A stretch of 64,000 nucleotides of DNA from a bacterium (GTDB lineage: Bacteria; Electryoneota; JAOADG01). Position 1 is the stretch's first letter. Every line of letters starts with the position of its first letter. Positions 55,029 to 63,042 of the stretch are shown piece after piece. The translations under genes were made by a program, and so were the position numbers. The notes under the pieces were generated by a model. That model made no database searches. It was given only the letters and a program-made list of their open reading frames with translations, and was not told where the DNA came from. The DNA is taken from NCBI GenBank assembly GCA_026417415.1, contig JAOADG010000024.1, forward strand, positions 1 through 64,000. The letters run 5' to 3'.

Positions 55029-56695
55029 TATGCAATCAACAATGGTGGGGGTTCTTGGGTTTGTTTTCTACGAGAAAGATCTAACAAAGCCAATGGTCCA
55101 ATGCGCCCAAGGAACATAAAAATCATTAACACAATCTGACTACTTCGTTCTAAGGTAGAAGTTACATTCATAGATAAACCAACTGTGGACAGTGCAGATA
55201 CCGATTCAAAAAAGTAGGCAAAAGAAATTGAATTTTGAAAAAGGCAAATAAGAGAAAACCCGATAAATAGCGAAACAAAATAAGCAAAAAACATTCCTAA
55301 GGCTCGTTCTTTCATTTTATTAACCCAATCTTTTGGGTAACCTACGATTAGTAAGAGTCCTATTGCAATACTGGTCACTTTGAGTCCACCTGCTGTTGAT
55401 GAAGCTCCACCACCTATCATCATTAAAAAGACAGTCCATACTAATGGGACCGTGCCCAATTTTGAATAATCTAAGTCACTAAAACCAGCAGTCCTAGGAG
55501 TGATTGAACGAAAGATAGATCGAATTAAATGATCACCACTATCTGTTTGAATTGGAACAGAAAAATAAAAAAGGATGGTGCTCAGGATAATGATTATTAA
55601 AGTAGTGATGATAGTCACACGGGTATGAATATGACCACTGGACTGTCCTATGGACATTTTTGATACATCAAGGATAACAGGAAAACCAATTCCACCCACT
55701 AAAATTAATGCTGAAAAAACTATCAAAGTTCTCGGTGCAATGTTTGATACTGTAGCAAGGGAATCACCATAGAACCCTAAACCTGCATTACAGAATGCAC
55801 TGACAGAATGAAAAAGACAATTTCCTAACCGTTCAATAGGCAATAACGTTGGATCAGGCCAAATTTGAAAAAGCATATATGTACCGGTACTTACCGTAAT
55901 AATGGTAGATAACAGGACAGTTTTAAGCAGAGGAGCGACACGGACTTGAACATCTGCAAGGATATCTAAACCGATACTTTTTTGTTCATAGATCATGCGT
56001 TCACCGGATAATATGCGCATTAAACCGATAAACGTGACGGGTCCCCAACCACCTAATAGAATCAAAAATCCGATGATAGTTTTTCCGAATGGTGAAAACG
56101 TGATTCCGATATCAATCGTGGTTAAACCCGTTACAGCAGTCGCACTCACTGAAGTAAACAAGGCATCAAAAAAAGAAATTTGAGTAGTGGGAAGTACAGC
56201 ACCAGGACTAGATAAAAGAAACGCACCGATAAAAATGACCAAAAGGTAGGTTAATGCAAAGGTAGCAGAAAATTTATTTTGTAAAGAAAACAACCAGGTG
56301 GCTAAAAAACGAGTTTCAGTAACGGCAAAAGCAATAGGAATAGAAATTAATAAATACAAGGACCATTTTAATAAAATAGAACTGGTAGTAAGATCTAAAC
56401 GTTCATCGCTTGCTGCAAGTACCAGTGAAATAGACCAAAATAGCACCAACCCAAATAAAGACAATTCAAGTTTTCGTGATTTCAAATAACTACTTCTAAA
56501 CGGTCCTAAAATTCCATACAAATGAGTAAGTAAAGTTAAAATGACGGATAACGTACAGACGACTTGAACCAAAAGTAAACGAATGCCAAATTCAGGCCAT
56601 CCTGTGTGGATTAAAGCAAGAATCAAAGAAAGAAATGAAATCACTCGAACAAATCGAAGATTGCTTTCGCTACGATTCAGAGTTGTGCTGTTCAT
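55028..56695 (-). CDS. TrkH/KtrB-family potassium uptake protein
   Basis: This 555-aa multi-pass protein has four M1-P-M2 repeats. Filter-region motifs include SATAVTGLTTIDIGITF, HSVSAFCNAGLG, TPRTAGFSDLD and SALSTVGLSMNVT, each with the conserved glycine of the K+ filter. It is the translocating subunit; the TrkA/KtrA regulatory subunit is not in the window. The ATG at 56695 (a GTG at 56698 precedes it directly) overlaps the 3' end of the upstream membrane-protein gene by 26 bases. Confidence 0.9.
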   Translation of the reverse strand: MNSTTLNRSESNLRFVRVISFLSLILALIHTGWPEFGIRLLLVQVVCTLSVILTLLTHLYGILGPFRSSYLKSRKLELSLFGLVLFWSISLVLAASDERLDLTTSSILLKWSLYLLISIPIAFAVTETRFLATWLFSLQNKFSATFALTYLLVIFIGAFLLSSPGAVLPTTQISFFDALFTSVSATAVTGLTTIDIGITFSPFGKTIIGFLILLGGWGPVTFIGLMRILSGERMIYEQKSIGLDILADVQVRVAPLLKTVLLSTIITVSTGTYMLFQIWPDPTLLPIERLGNCLFHSVSAFCNAGLGFYGDSLATVSNIAPRTLIVFSALILVGGIGFPVILDVSKMSIGQSSGHIHTRVTIITTLIIIILSTILFYFSVPIQTDSGDHLIRSIFRSITPRTAGFSDLDYSKLGTVPLVWTVFLMMIGGGASSTAGGLKVTSIAIGLLLIVGYPKDWVNKMKERALGMFFAYFVSLFIGFSLICLFQNSISFAYFFESVSALSTVGLSMNVTSTLERSSQIVLMIFMFLGRIGPLALLDLSRRKQTQEPPPLLIA

Positions 56696-57860
56696 CACTT
56701 ACAGAATATTTCCGACTTACAATGTACAATGTTTCAGAATCGTTCAGAAACCAATGAAGTGGAATCATTGCTTCTTCGCCTTCGGAATTAATGATATGGG
56801 CGTTAATCCAGCGCAACTGATCCAATTTCCAATCTTTATCTTTCCAATGGATGACAATATCTTGGTGGGTAGGATCTAAAGGAAGAATGACACTTACAAT
56901 CAAACTCCTAACAATAGGAAGCGCTGCAAAAGCAACCACTAAAAATGTAGCGATAGGTAAAGCCCAAGCAATTGGTTCCGGTAATCCAATACCCATGGGT
57001 AATGAAAGAATGATTGCTAAAATCAATCCTAAACGATAAAGTTTTGCAAAACGTTTATCTAAGATCTCGCGTTCAAACTCTGGAGTTAAACGAATCTTGA
57101 TAAATCTCAAAAGTAAATAGATACCACCAAAAACAATTGCAAAATTTAAAATCCATTTTGCTAATGAACCAGTAACACTAATTAAATTGCCAAATATTGG
57201 GAAAAAATAGTTTAAGAGTGCACGTGTAGTTGAAAAAAGGTACATCCATCCTAAAATTGCAAATAATATCAGAACCACTACTCCTAAAGTGGTCAATATT
57301 TTCAAAGTAATTTCAATACTTTTTTTATTGTAATAACTTATTGATGTTTCAGAAAAACCTGAAGGGCTTTTGAAAATAATTGCGTTTAAGTAACGCATAA
57401 AGCGTATCCAAGCGGCAGATAAAATCACAAGCCCTAATGGGATCACTACCAAAGCAAGCATTAATTTAGAAAGTGGATCACGCGATTCTTTGACAGTTTC
57501 TTTGTTTAAAACGATTTCTCGCAAACGGAGTTCTGTTCGGTATGCTAACACCGAAGGATTATAGCCACTTTGTATTCCTTCGGAAGGTCCGAAAGCCCAT
57601 AGAATCTGATCATCAGCCATAACAAAAGCCGAATCACCAAATTGACTTACATGAAGTGTTGGTCGTGGATCTTTTTTATACCAATCATTAATACGCGCTT
57701 GAAACAATCGGGCGGATTCATCCAAACTTAAACCGGGTAAAGGTACAAAAATTGAACAGATGGTAGATGTTTCTAAGCGAACAGGGATACCGACTGAAAA
57801 CGCAACATTTTGAAACATTTGAAAAAAAACTACAACTAAAAAAAACCGAAGGAATTTCAT
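56670..57860 (-). CDS. Membrane protein with a possible MscS-like core, function uncertain
   Basis: This 396-aa protein has a signal peptide (about 1-24), a soluble N-terminal domain (about 25-130), then five or so transmembrane helices (about 135-340). A C-terminal segment follows with IVIHWKDKDWKLDQLRWINAHI, given here as WKLDQLRW, and MIPLHWFLN. That segment has some likeness to the MscS beta domain, where a channel wall is followed by an IPN motif, but I could not confirm it. The ATG at 57860 has GAGG seven bases upstream; the longer frame from 57920 starts inside a terminator hairpin. It is coupled to the trkH gene. Confidence 0.6.
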   Translation of the reverse strand: MKFLRFFLVVVFFQMFQNVAFSVGIPVRLETSTICSIFVPLPGLSLDESARLFQARINDWYKKDPRPTLHVSQFGDSAFVMADDQILWAFGPSEGIQSGYNPSVLAYRTELRLREIVLNKETVKESRDPLSKLMLALVVIPLGLVILSAAWIRFMRYLNAIIFKSPSGFSETSISYYNKKSIEITLKILTTLGVVVLILFAILGWMYLFSTTRALLNYFFPIFGNLISVTGSLAKWILNFAIVFGGIYLLLRFIKIRLTPEFEREILDKRFAKLYRLGLILAIILSLPMGIGLPEPIAWALPIATFLVVAFAALPIVRSLIVSVILPLDPTHQDIVIHWKDKDWKLDQLRWINAHIINSEGEEAMIPLHWFLNDSETLYIVSRKYSVSDEQHNSES

Positions 57861-57888
57861 AAATCGCCTCAGATAAAACGATAAGAAG

Positions 57889-57920
57889 TAAAATGACCAC
57901 TTACATGGGCAAGTGGTCAT
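57889..57920 (-). terminator. Rho-independent terminator after pepA
   Basis: A 10-bp stem ATGACCACTT (57893-57902) and AAGTGGTCAT (57911-57920), loop of 8, followed on the minus strand by TTTTAC. It separates pepA from the membrane-protein gene. Confidence 0.82.
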
Positions 57921-57947
57921 CTATAAACCCAATATAGAAAATTAGAT

Positions 57948-59450
57948 CTATTCCCAATTCCTAAACATTTCAACTAACAGTCGAACGCCAAATCCTGTCC
58001 CTAATTCTTTCTGATAATAAGGACTATTTTTGACATCTGCCGCAACTCCAGCAATATCAAGATGTACCCAAGGTGTTTCATCAACAAACTCTTTTAGGAA
58101 CATAGCTGCAGTAATTGAACCTCCTTCTCGACCACCGCTATTTTTAATATCCGCTACAGTGCTCTTGATTTGTTCACGATACTCTGAATACATCGGCAGT
58201 TTCCAACAGCGTTCACCTGTTCTTTCTCCGAATTCAATAATTTTTTGTGCAAACTCATCATTGTTCGTGAACAACCCCGCAGCTTGACGTCCCAAAGCAA
58301 TGGCAATCGCACCCGTTAAAGTAGCTAAATCTATTACTCCTTTGGGTTTAAAAGTTGAAATTGCATAATGTAAAGCATCAGCCAATACGATTCTACCTTC
58401 CGCATCTGTATTCACTACTTCAATGGTCTTACCGTTCATCATAGTAATCACATCATCTACATGGTAAGCCCCACCATCCGGCATATTTTCTACAGCAGGG
58501 ACAATGCTGATTAAGTTGATTGGAAGTTTCAAAGCCGATACGGTCTTAATCACTGAAATAACTACCGCTGCACCTGACATATCATATTTCATAAAGCGCA
58601 TATTTTCACTACTTTTCAAACTTAAACCACCACTATCAATACATAGTCCTTTTCCTATTAAACAAATGGGTGGATCTCCACGTTTGCCACCTAAATATTC
58701 TAAAACCAATAAATAGGGTGGTTCGGAAGAACCAGCACCTACCGCCAAGATACCATTCGCATTCATTTTTTGTAAATCATCTTTTCCAAATGCACGAAAA
58801 TTCAATTTATACTCTCGCGCAATCCCTTCGCAGGTTTTCATTAAATAAGTTGGTGTTACAATGTTGGGAGGGCCATTTTGTAAATCTCTTGCAAAAACAA
58901 TCCCGTCTAAAATTGTCTCGGCAATTTCACCACTTTCTTCTAACGGTTTACGGTCTTTTGCTTTTTCAACGTATAAGGTAACTTCTTCAATATCTTTAAT
59001 TTTATCCAAGTCCTGCGTTTTATACCGATTGAATTGATACAGTGCCATACCGGAACCAATCACAGCACCTTCTGTAAGTTCATTGGTACTGAGTTTATCT
59101 GCAGAACTTGGATCGATCAATATTGCAAATTTGCGTATCCCAGCATTTCGGGCATAAAGGGAAGCGCGTGCGACCTCTTTTCGCCAAATTTCAGGGGTTA
59201 AATTATCTTTTCCTAAACCCCACATCAAAAGTCGTTTGATTTTAGTGCCTCCGCGGCCGTAAACCATCATCCCTTCACCACTTTTACCCACAAAGTCACC
59301 TGTAGTTAGGGCAGGTTGTAAAGTACCGCCAATTAAATCATCCAGTTGTAAAAATAACCCCTTTTTAGGATTAGTACCTTCTTTCGAAAATACAACCAAT
59401 AATGGAGTGGCTAAATCTACTAATGCACCACACGCATAACGGTATTCCAT
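57948..59450 (-). CDS. pepA: Leucyl aminopeptidase (M17)
   Basis: This 500-aa enzyme removes N-terminal residues from cytosolic peptides and is a hexameric two-metal enzyme. The N-terminal macro-like domain spans about 1-170 and the catalytic domain about 185-495. The signature NTDAEGRIVLAD is intact, as are GKGLCIDSGGLSLK (metal and catalytic Lys), YDMSGAA and GGREGGSITAA. GGGAG lies before the ATG. Upstream is a thioredoxin-like gene, separated by a terminator. Confidence 0.96.
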   Translation of the reverse strand: MEYRYACGALVDLATPLLVVFSKEGTNPKKGLFLQLDDLIGGTLQPALTTGDFVGKSGEGMMVYGRGGTKIKRLLMWGLGKDNLTPEIWRKEVARASLYARNAGIRKFAILIDPSSADKLSTNELTEGAVIGSGMALYQFNRYKTQDLDKIKDIEEVTLYVEKAKDRKPLEESGEIAETILDGIVFARDLQNGPPNIVTPTYLMKTCEGIAREYKLNFRAFGKDDLQKMNANGILAVGAGSSEPPYLLVLEYLGGKRGDPPICLIGKGLCIDSGGLSLKSSENMRFMKYDMSGAAVVISVIKTVSALKLPINLISIVPAVENMPDGGAYHVDDVITMMNGKTIEVVNTDAEGRIVLADALHYAISTFKPKGVIDLATLTGAIAIALGRQAAGLFTNNDEFAQKIIEFGERTGERCWKLPMYSEYREQIKSTVADIKNSGGREGGSITAAMFLKEFVDETPWVHLDIAGVAADVKNSPYYQKELGTGFGVRLLVEMFRNWE

Positions 59451-59480
59451 TGTGTTCTCCCTATAAAAGAAGATGATGTT

Positions 59481-59501
59481 AAAAAGCGATAACTATCGCT
59501 T
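59481..59501 (-). terminator. Terminator after the thioredoxin-like gene
   Basis: A 7-bp stem AAGCGAT (59484-59490) and ATCGCTT (59495-59501) around a 4-base loop, with five T beginning at the stem end on the minus strand. It lies 13 bases after the stop codon. Confidence 0.7.
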
Positions 59502-59513
59502 ATTCAATGCTCC

Positions 59514-59975
59514 TCAACCAGGTTTGAAATCTAAAACACTTTCATTTGTTAAAAATAGATTTGAAATTGAGTAATTTTGGGCTAAAATTTCGTATTTTTT
59601 CTTATCAAAGGCCTCTATCCGATCATTAATTATTCCTCGATGGGTAAATGTGAAAATGGTAGGAACTACGCTTATGTTGTAAGCATTTGAATAGTGATAT
59701 CCATCACTTTCATTGATGCTTGGAAAATTAAGCCGAAATTCGCGTTCAAAGGTAACCTTTTTCTCCAATTGCGGATTTTGACAAATTCCTAATACAGGGA
59801 CGCCATTGAGAAAAAAGCGATTGATGAATGGGGCTGCATATTGACAAGTGGGGCAACTTACTTTATAGAAAAAGATCAATAGCCCTTTTTCAAGCTGTTC
59901 GGTACGATAGAACTTTTTTGATTTCTCAATGAGTTCTGAAAACAGTGGTCCTTCATCACCAATTTGTATATTCAT
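59514..59975 (-). CDS. Thioredoxin-like protein with CPTC motif
   Basis: This 153-aa protein has no signal peptide and a thioredoxin/AhpC-TSA-like fold. The redox pair is C41-P-T-C44 (SCPTCQYAAPF), and cis-Pro is in VVPTIF. It is probably a cytoplasmic thiol oxidoreductase or a peroxiredoxin relative of the kind found alone in FCB genomes. The 281-base gap to trxB upstream shows no gene or RNA that I can support, only AT-rich promoter-like sequence. Confidence 0.78.
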   Translation of the reverse strand: MNIQIGDEGPLFSELIEKSKKFYRTEQLEKGLLIFFYKVSCPTCQYAAPFINRFFLNGVPVLGICQNPQLEKKVTFEREFRLNFPSINESDGYHYSNAYNISVVPTIFTFTHRGIINDRIEAFDKKKYEILAQNYSISNLFLTNESVLDFKPG

Positions 59976-60256
59976 AACGACCTAAGTAAACTAAACTATA
60001 CAGAATGATTATTTAACAAATAAATATACGATTTTTTCTAAAATAATGCAAAGAAAAACAGACAATACTATTCTTAAATTAGAAAACATTGTCACTTTAG
60101 ATAAAACAGGAATTTGAAAAAAGCTTTCAGTTTTGTGGAATTCGTATTTTTCTATGTACCATTTTCCGTTAAGGTTGAAATAACATTTTCAAATTTTCAA
60201 TGGTTTAAACAATAGTTTCAAGAACAATCCATCTGCATAAAACCACGGAGTAAATC

Positions 60257-61210
60257 ATGTCAAAATCACTCAATGAACGTTACGTAGTCATTCTTGGTTC
60301 CGGTCCTGCAGGTTTGACTGCTGCATTGTACACTGCAAGAGCCAATTTAAAACCATTGGTTTTTGAGGGTCCACAACCGGGTGGTCAACTTACGATCACA
60401 ACAGATGTTGAAAATTTTCCCGGTTTTGAGCATGGGATATTAGGACCTGAACTTATGGATACCATGCACAGACAAGCTGAACGCTTTGGGGCTGAATTCA
60501 TCATGGATGAAGTGATTGATCTGGATATTGAACACGGTTTCCCGTTTACTGTAAGGACAAGAGAATTTGAAGTGAAAACCCAATCTTTAATCATCGCTAC
60601 TGGGGCATCTGCCAAATTACTTGGAATACCATCAGAAAAAGAGCTAATGGGGTATGGGGTTAGCGCCTGTGCAACCTGCGACGGTTTTTTCTTTAGAGAT
60701 AAAGAGATTGCTGTGGTCGGTGGGGGTGATACTGCGATGGAAGAAGCAATATTTTTAACCAAATTTGCCTCCAAAGTGACGATAATTCATAGGCGAGAGG
60801 TTTTTCGTGCTTCAAAAGTAATGTTAGAGCGTGCCAGAAATAATCCTAAAATCCAATGGTTGCTCAATTATACCATTGAAGAAATTTTAGGTACTAAAGA
60901 AAAAGGGGTACACGGGGTGATTCTGAAGAATACTAAAGACCATTCTACTATAGAGTACCCAATTCAAGGGCTATTCATTGGAATAGGGCACCAGCCAAAC
61001 ACGTCATTATTCAATGGAAAACTACCGATGGACGAAAACGGTTATTTAAAAGTTCAACCGTTTAGTACCCGTACTGTTATCCAAGGGGTATATGCTGCAG
61101 GAGATGTGGCGGATCACGTGTACCGTCAGGCGGTTACTGCTGCCGGGACTGGATGTATGGCTGCTATTGATTGTGAAAGAGATTTAGCAGCAAGAGGAAT
61201 CCCTGAATAA
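60257..61210 (+). CDS. trxB: Thioredoxin reductase
   Basis: This 317-aa flavoenzyme moves electrons from NADPH through FAD to thioredoxin. The FAD loop is GSGPAGLTAA, the redox pair is C138-A-T-C141 (ACATCDGFF), the NADPH loop is GGGDTAMEE and HRREVFRAS gives NADPH preference. The FAD-binding end is GDVADHVYRQA. GGAG lies before the ATG. The Rieske gene follows after 2 bases. Confidence 0.96.
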   Translation: MSKSLNERYVVILGSGPAGLTAALYTARANLKPLVFEGPQPGGQLTITTDVENFPGFEHGILGPELMDTMHRQAERFGAEFIMDEVIDLDIEHGFPFTVRTREFEVKTQSLIIATGASAKLLGIPSEKELMGYGVSACATCDGFFFRDKEIAVVGGGDTAMEEAIFLTKFASKVTIIHRREVFRASKVMLERARNNPKIQWLLNYTIEEILGTKEKGVHGVILKNTKDHSTIEYPIQGLFIGIGHQPNTSLFNGKLPMDENGYLKVQPFSTRTVIQGVYAAGDVADHVYRQAVTAAGTGCMAAIDCERDLAARGIPE

Positions 61211-61212
61211 AA

Positions 61213-61773
61213 ATGATTTTGGAAAAACCTAACGAAGGTCATTCTGAATCTGTCCCTCGAAATTGGATTCAGGAACAATTTGATCAAGACCCTTTGATAC
61301 AAGATGAAATTGAAATAGAAGGGGTTGCTAAAGATGAATATGAATCCATTGAAGATCCCTTTCATACGTTCGCCTTTGAAACCAAAAGTATCGCTAAGGA
61401 AAGATTGGCTGAAGAACTTGCACCGTGGTTGACTCAGCCCATTCCTCAAGATGGCTATTTCCCGACCATTCCAATAGAAGAGATAAAAGAAAACGTACCT
61501 ATTTCTTTGATGGTTTTCAATCGAAGGGTAGTGATTGTAAAATATGAACATTCAAAAATTGTTGTATTTGATGATGTTTGTCCTCATGCTGGTGCAATCT
61601 TAAGCAACGGTATCGTTGAAAAAAATACAATCACTTGTATATGGCACGGATGGGTATTTCAGTTAGATGACGGTTCAACAGAAAACCACAAAATCGCAAG
61701 ATTAAAAATTTATCCTTACGAGATTAGAAACGGAATTTTGTTTATCGGACTTTTGCTAAATTCTCAAAGTTAA
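61213..61773 (+). CDS. Rieske-type [2Fe-2S] protein with an acidic N-terminal extension
   Basis: This 186-aa protein has a Rieske ferredoxin-like domain (about 86-182). The ligands are C123-P-H125 and C142-I-W-H145, with 16 residues between H125 and C142. The first 85 residues are acidic and do not match a ferredoxin that I recognise. It lies 2 bases after trxB, so the two are probably translated together, and an O-methyltransferase gene follows after 13 bases. It could pass electrons to an unknown oxygenase; no oxygenase is next to it. Confidence 0.85.
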   Translation: MILEKPNEGHSESVPRNWIQEQFDQDPLIQDEIEIEGVAKDEYESIEDPFHTFAFETKSIAKERLAEELAPWLTQPIPQDGYFPTIPIEEIKENVPISLMVFNRRVVIVKYEHSKIVVFDDVCPHAGAILSNGIVEKNTITCIWHGWVFQLDDGSTENHKIARLKIYPYEIRNGILFIGLLLNSQS

Positions 61774-61786
61774 AAGGGGGTTGTGA

Positions 61787-62422
61787 ATGAATATTCTTCA
61801 TGAAAACATTGCAGAATACTTATTAAGTTTACATGAAAGCCAGTTTAGTAATCCAGTATTAAAAGAAATGGAGGACTTAGCAAAAGAAAAGAAATTTCCT
61901 ATCATCGGACCGATCGTTGGAAATTTATTGTCTATCTGTGCCAAAATGGTCCAAGCCCGAAAAATTCTTGAATTGGGAAGCGGTTACGGTTATTCTGCTT
62001 TTTGGTTTGCTTTAGCCATTGGAAAAAATGGTGAAATCCTTTGTACGGATGGTGAAGAAAAAAATAAAGAACTGGCGTTTCATTTTTTTCAAAAGGGAAA
62101 AATTGAAACCAAAATTGAGTACCGAATTGGAGATGCACTAACAATTGCAAAAAACCTAAAAGAAAAATTTGATTTGATTTTTTGTGATATAGACAAACAA
62201 GAGTACCATCTTGTGATTGATCTCGCTAATGATTTACTTGATACTGGAGGGCTTTTAATATTTGATAATGCACTTTGGTCGGGAAAAGTGTTAGATGAAT
62301 CGGCAAATGATGAGGCAACCCAAGGTGTAAAATTGCTCAATCAAACCATCTTTTCCGATACTCGTTTTCAATCTACCATTGTACCGATTCGAGATGGTGT
62401 ACTGATCGCAAGAAAGAATTAA
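61787..62422 (+). CDS. O-methyltransferase (class I, COMT-like)
   Basis: This 211-aa protein has the Methyltransf_3/COMT fold: LELGSGYGYSAFWFALAIG, then CTDGEEKNKELA, then FDLIFCDIDKQEY, then LLIFDNALWSGKV. The DxDK metal-binding motif (CDIDK) and D-N pair (FDNAL) suggest a Mg-dependent enzyme acting on a catechol-like or hydroxylated substrate. AGGGGG lies before the ATG. It ends the trxB-Rieske unit and overlaps the minus-strand YqgE gene by 4 bases. Confidence 0.88.
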   Translation: MNILHENIAEYLLSLHESQFSNPVLKEMEDLAKEKKFPIIGPIVGNLLSICAKMVQARKILELGSGYGYSAFWFALAIGKNGEILCTDGEEKNKELAFHFFQKGKIETKIEYRIGDALTIAKNLKEKFDLIFCDIDKQEYHLVIDLANDLLDTGGLLIFDNALWSGKVLDESANDEATQGVKLLNQTIFSDTRFQSTIVPIRDGVLIARKN

Positions 62423-62985
62423 TTCAATATCGGTGTGGGGGGATAGAAAGCCAAAGCGAAGTACTCACCTCCTAATGTTTTAAGTAATATCCGCCACAAA
62501 TCTTCTGCAGGAAGATCAAACAATTGGGAAAGATTGCAACGGATAAGAATCCAACCTCCAACCTCAATCTCTTTCAACAATTGTTTTTTACTCCAACCTG
62601 CATAACCTGCACAGAAGCGAATGTCATTTAGGGTCGCCTGCTGGGTTTGGAGGTATTCTGCAAATTCTTCCAATTCACCGCCCCAATACAATTTCTCTTT
62701 GACCAATTTGGATCCTGATATTTTTGGTCCTATCCGATGGAGGATATGTAAAGAATCTCGGCGTACAGGACCCCCTTCATAGAGAATTCCTTCAATAGGT
62801 GTACCTTCTAAAACTTCAGATAACGTATGATCTAAAGGTCGGTTGAGAATTAATCCATATGCTCCTTCATCATTGAATTCGCAGAGCAACACCACTGTAC
62901 GATAAAAATGAGGGTCTTCAATTATGGGATGTGCAATTAAAACACAACCATTTTCCGGATGTTCAATTTGTGTTACACGAATCAT
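62419..62985 (-). CDS. YqgE/AlgH family protein (DUF179)
   Basis: This 188-aa protein is a full-length DUF179 member: GCVLIAHPIIEDPHFYRTVV (core IAHP, DPHF), GAYGLILNRPLDH, ILYEGGPVRRDSLHILH, RFCAGYAGWSKKQL and EVGGWI are all present. It is widely conserved in Gram-negative bacteria with no settled function; AlgH in Pseudomonas influences alginate expression. No signal peptide. It is divergent from the following gene, with a 57-base gap. Confidence 0.9.
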   Translation of the reverse strand: MIRVTQIEHPENGCVLIAHPIIEDPHFYRTVVLLCEFNDEGAYGLILNRPLDHTLSEVLEGTPIEGILYEGGPVRRDSLHILHRIGPKISGSKLVKEKLYWGGELEEFAEYLQTQQATLNDIRFCAGYAGWSKKQLLKEIEVGGWILIRCNLSQLFDLPAEDLWRILLKTLGGEYFALAFYPPTPILN

Positions 62986-63042
62986 ACTTGGCTAAGAACC
63001 TCAAAAAGAATAAATTGAAAAAACCAAGACGACGGTTCCCAG

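Noticed and set aside
57861-57920. 20-residue N-terminal extension of the membrane protein upstream of trkH
   Set aside because: It begins inside the pepA terminator hairpin, and GAGG directly precedes the ATG at 57860.
59976-60256. Possible small RNA or gene in the gap before trxB
   Set aside because: The stretch is AT-rich with no stable hairpin, no start codon with a ribosome site and no recognisable motif.
60385-60774. 129-codon minus-strand frame inside trxB
   Set aside because: It is the shadow of the conserved TrxB FAD and redox motifs, with no start signal.
61126-61551. 141-codon minus-strand frame across the trxB/Rieske junction
   Set aside because: Composition is F/Y/N-rich as expected for the antisense of acidic plus-strand coding; no supported start.
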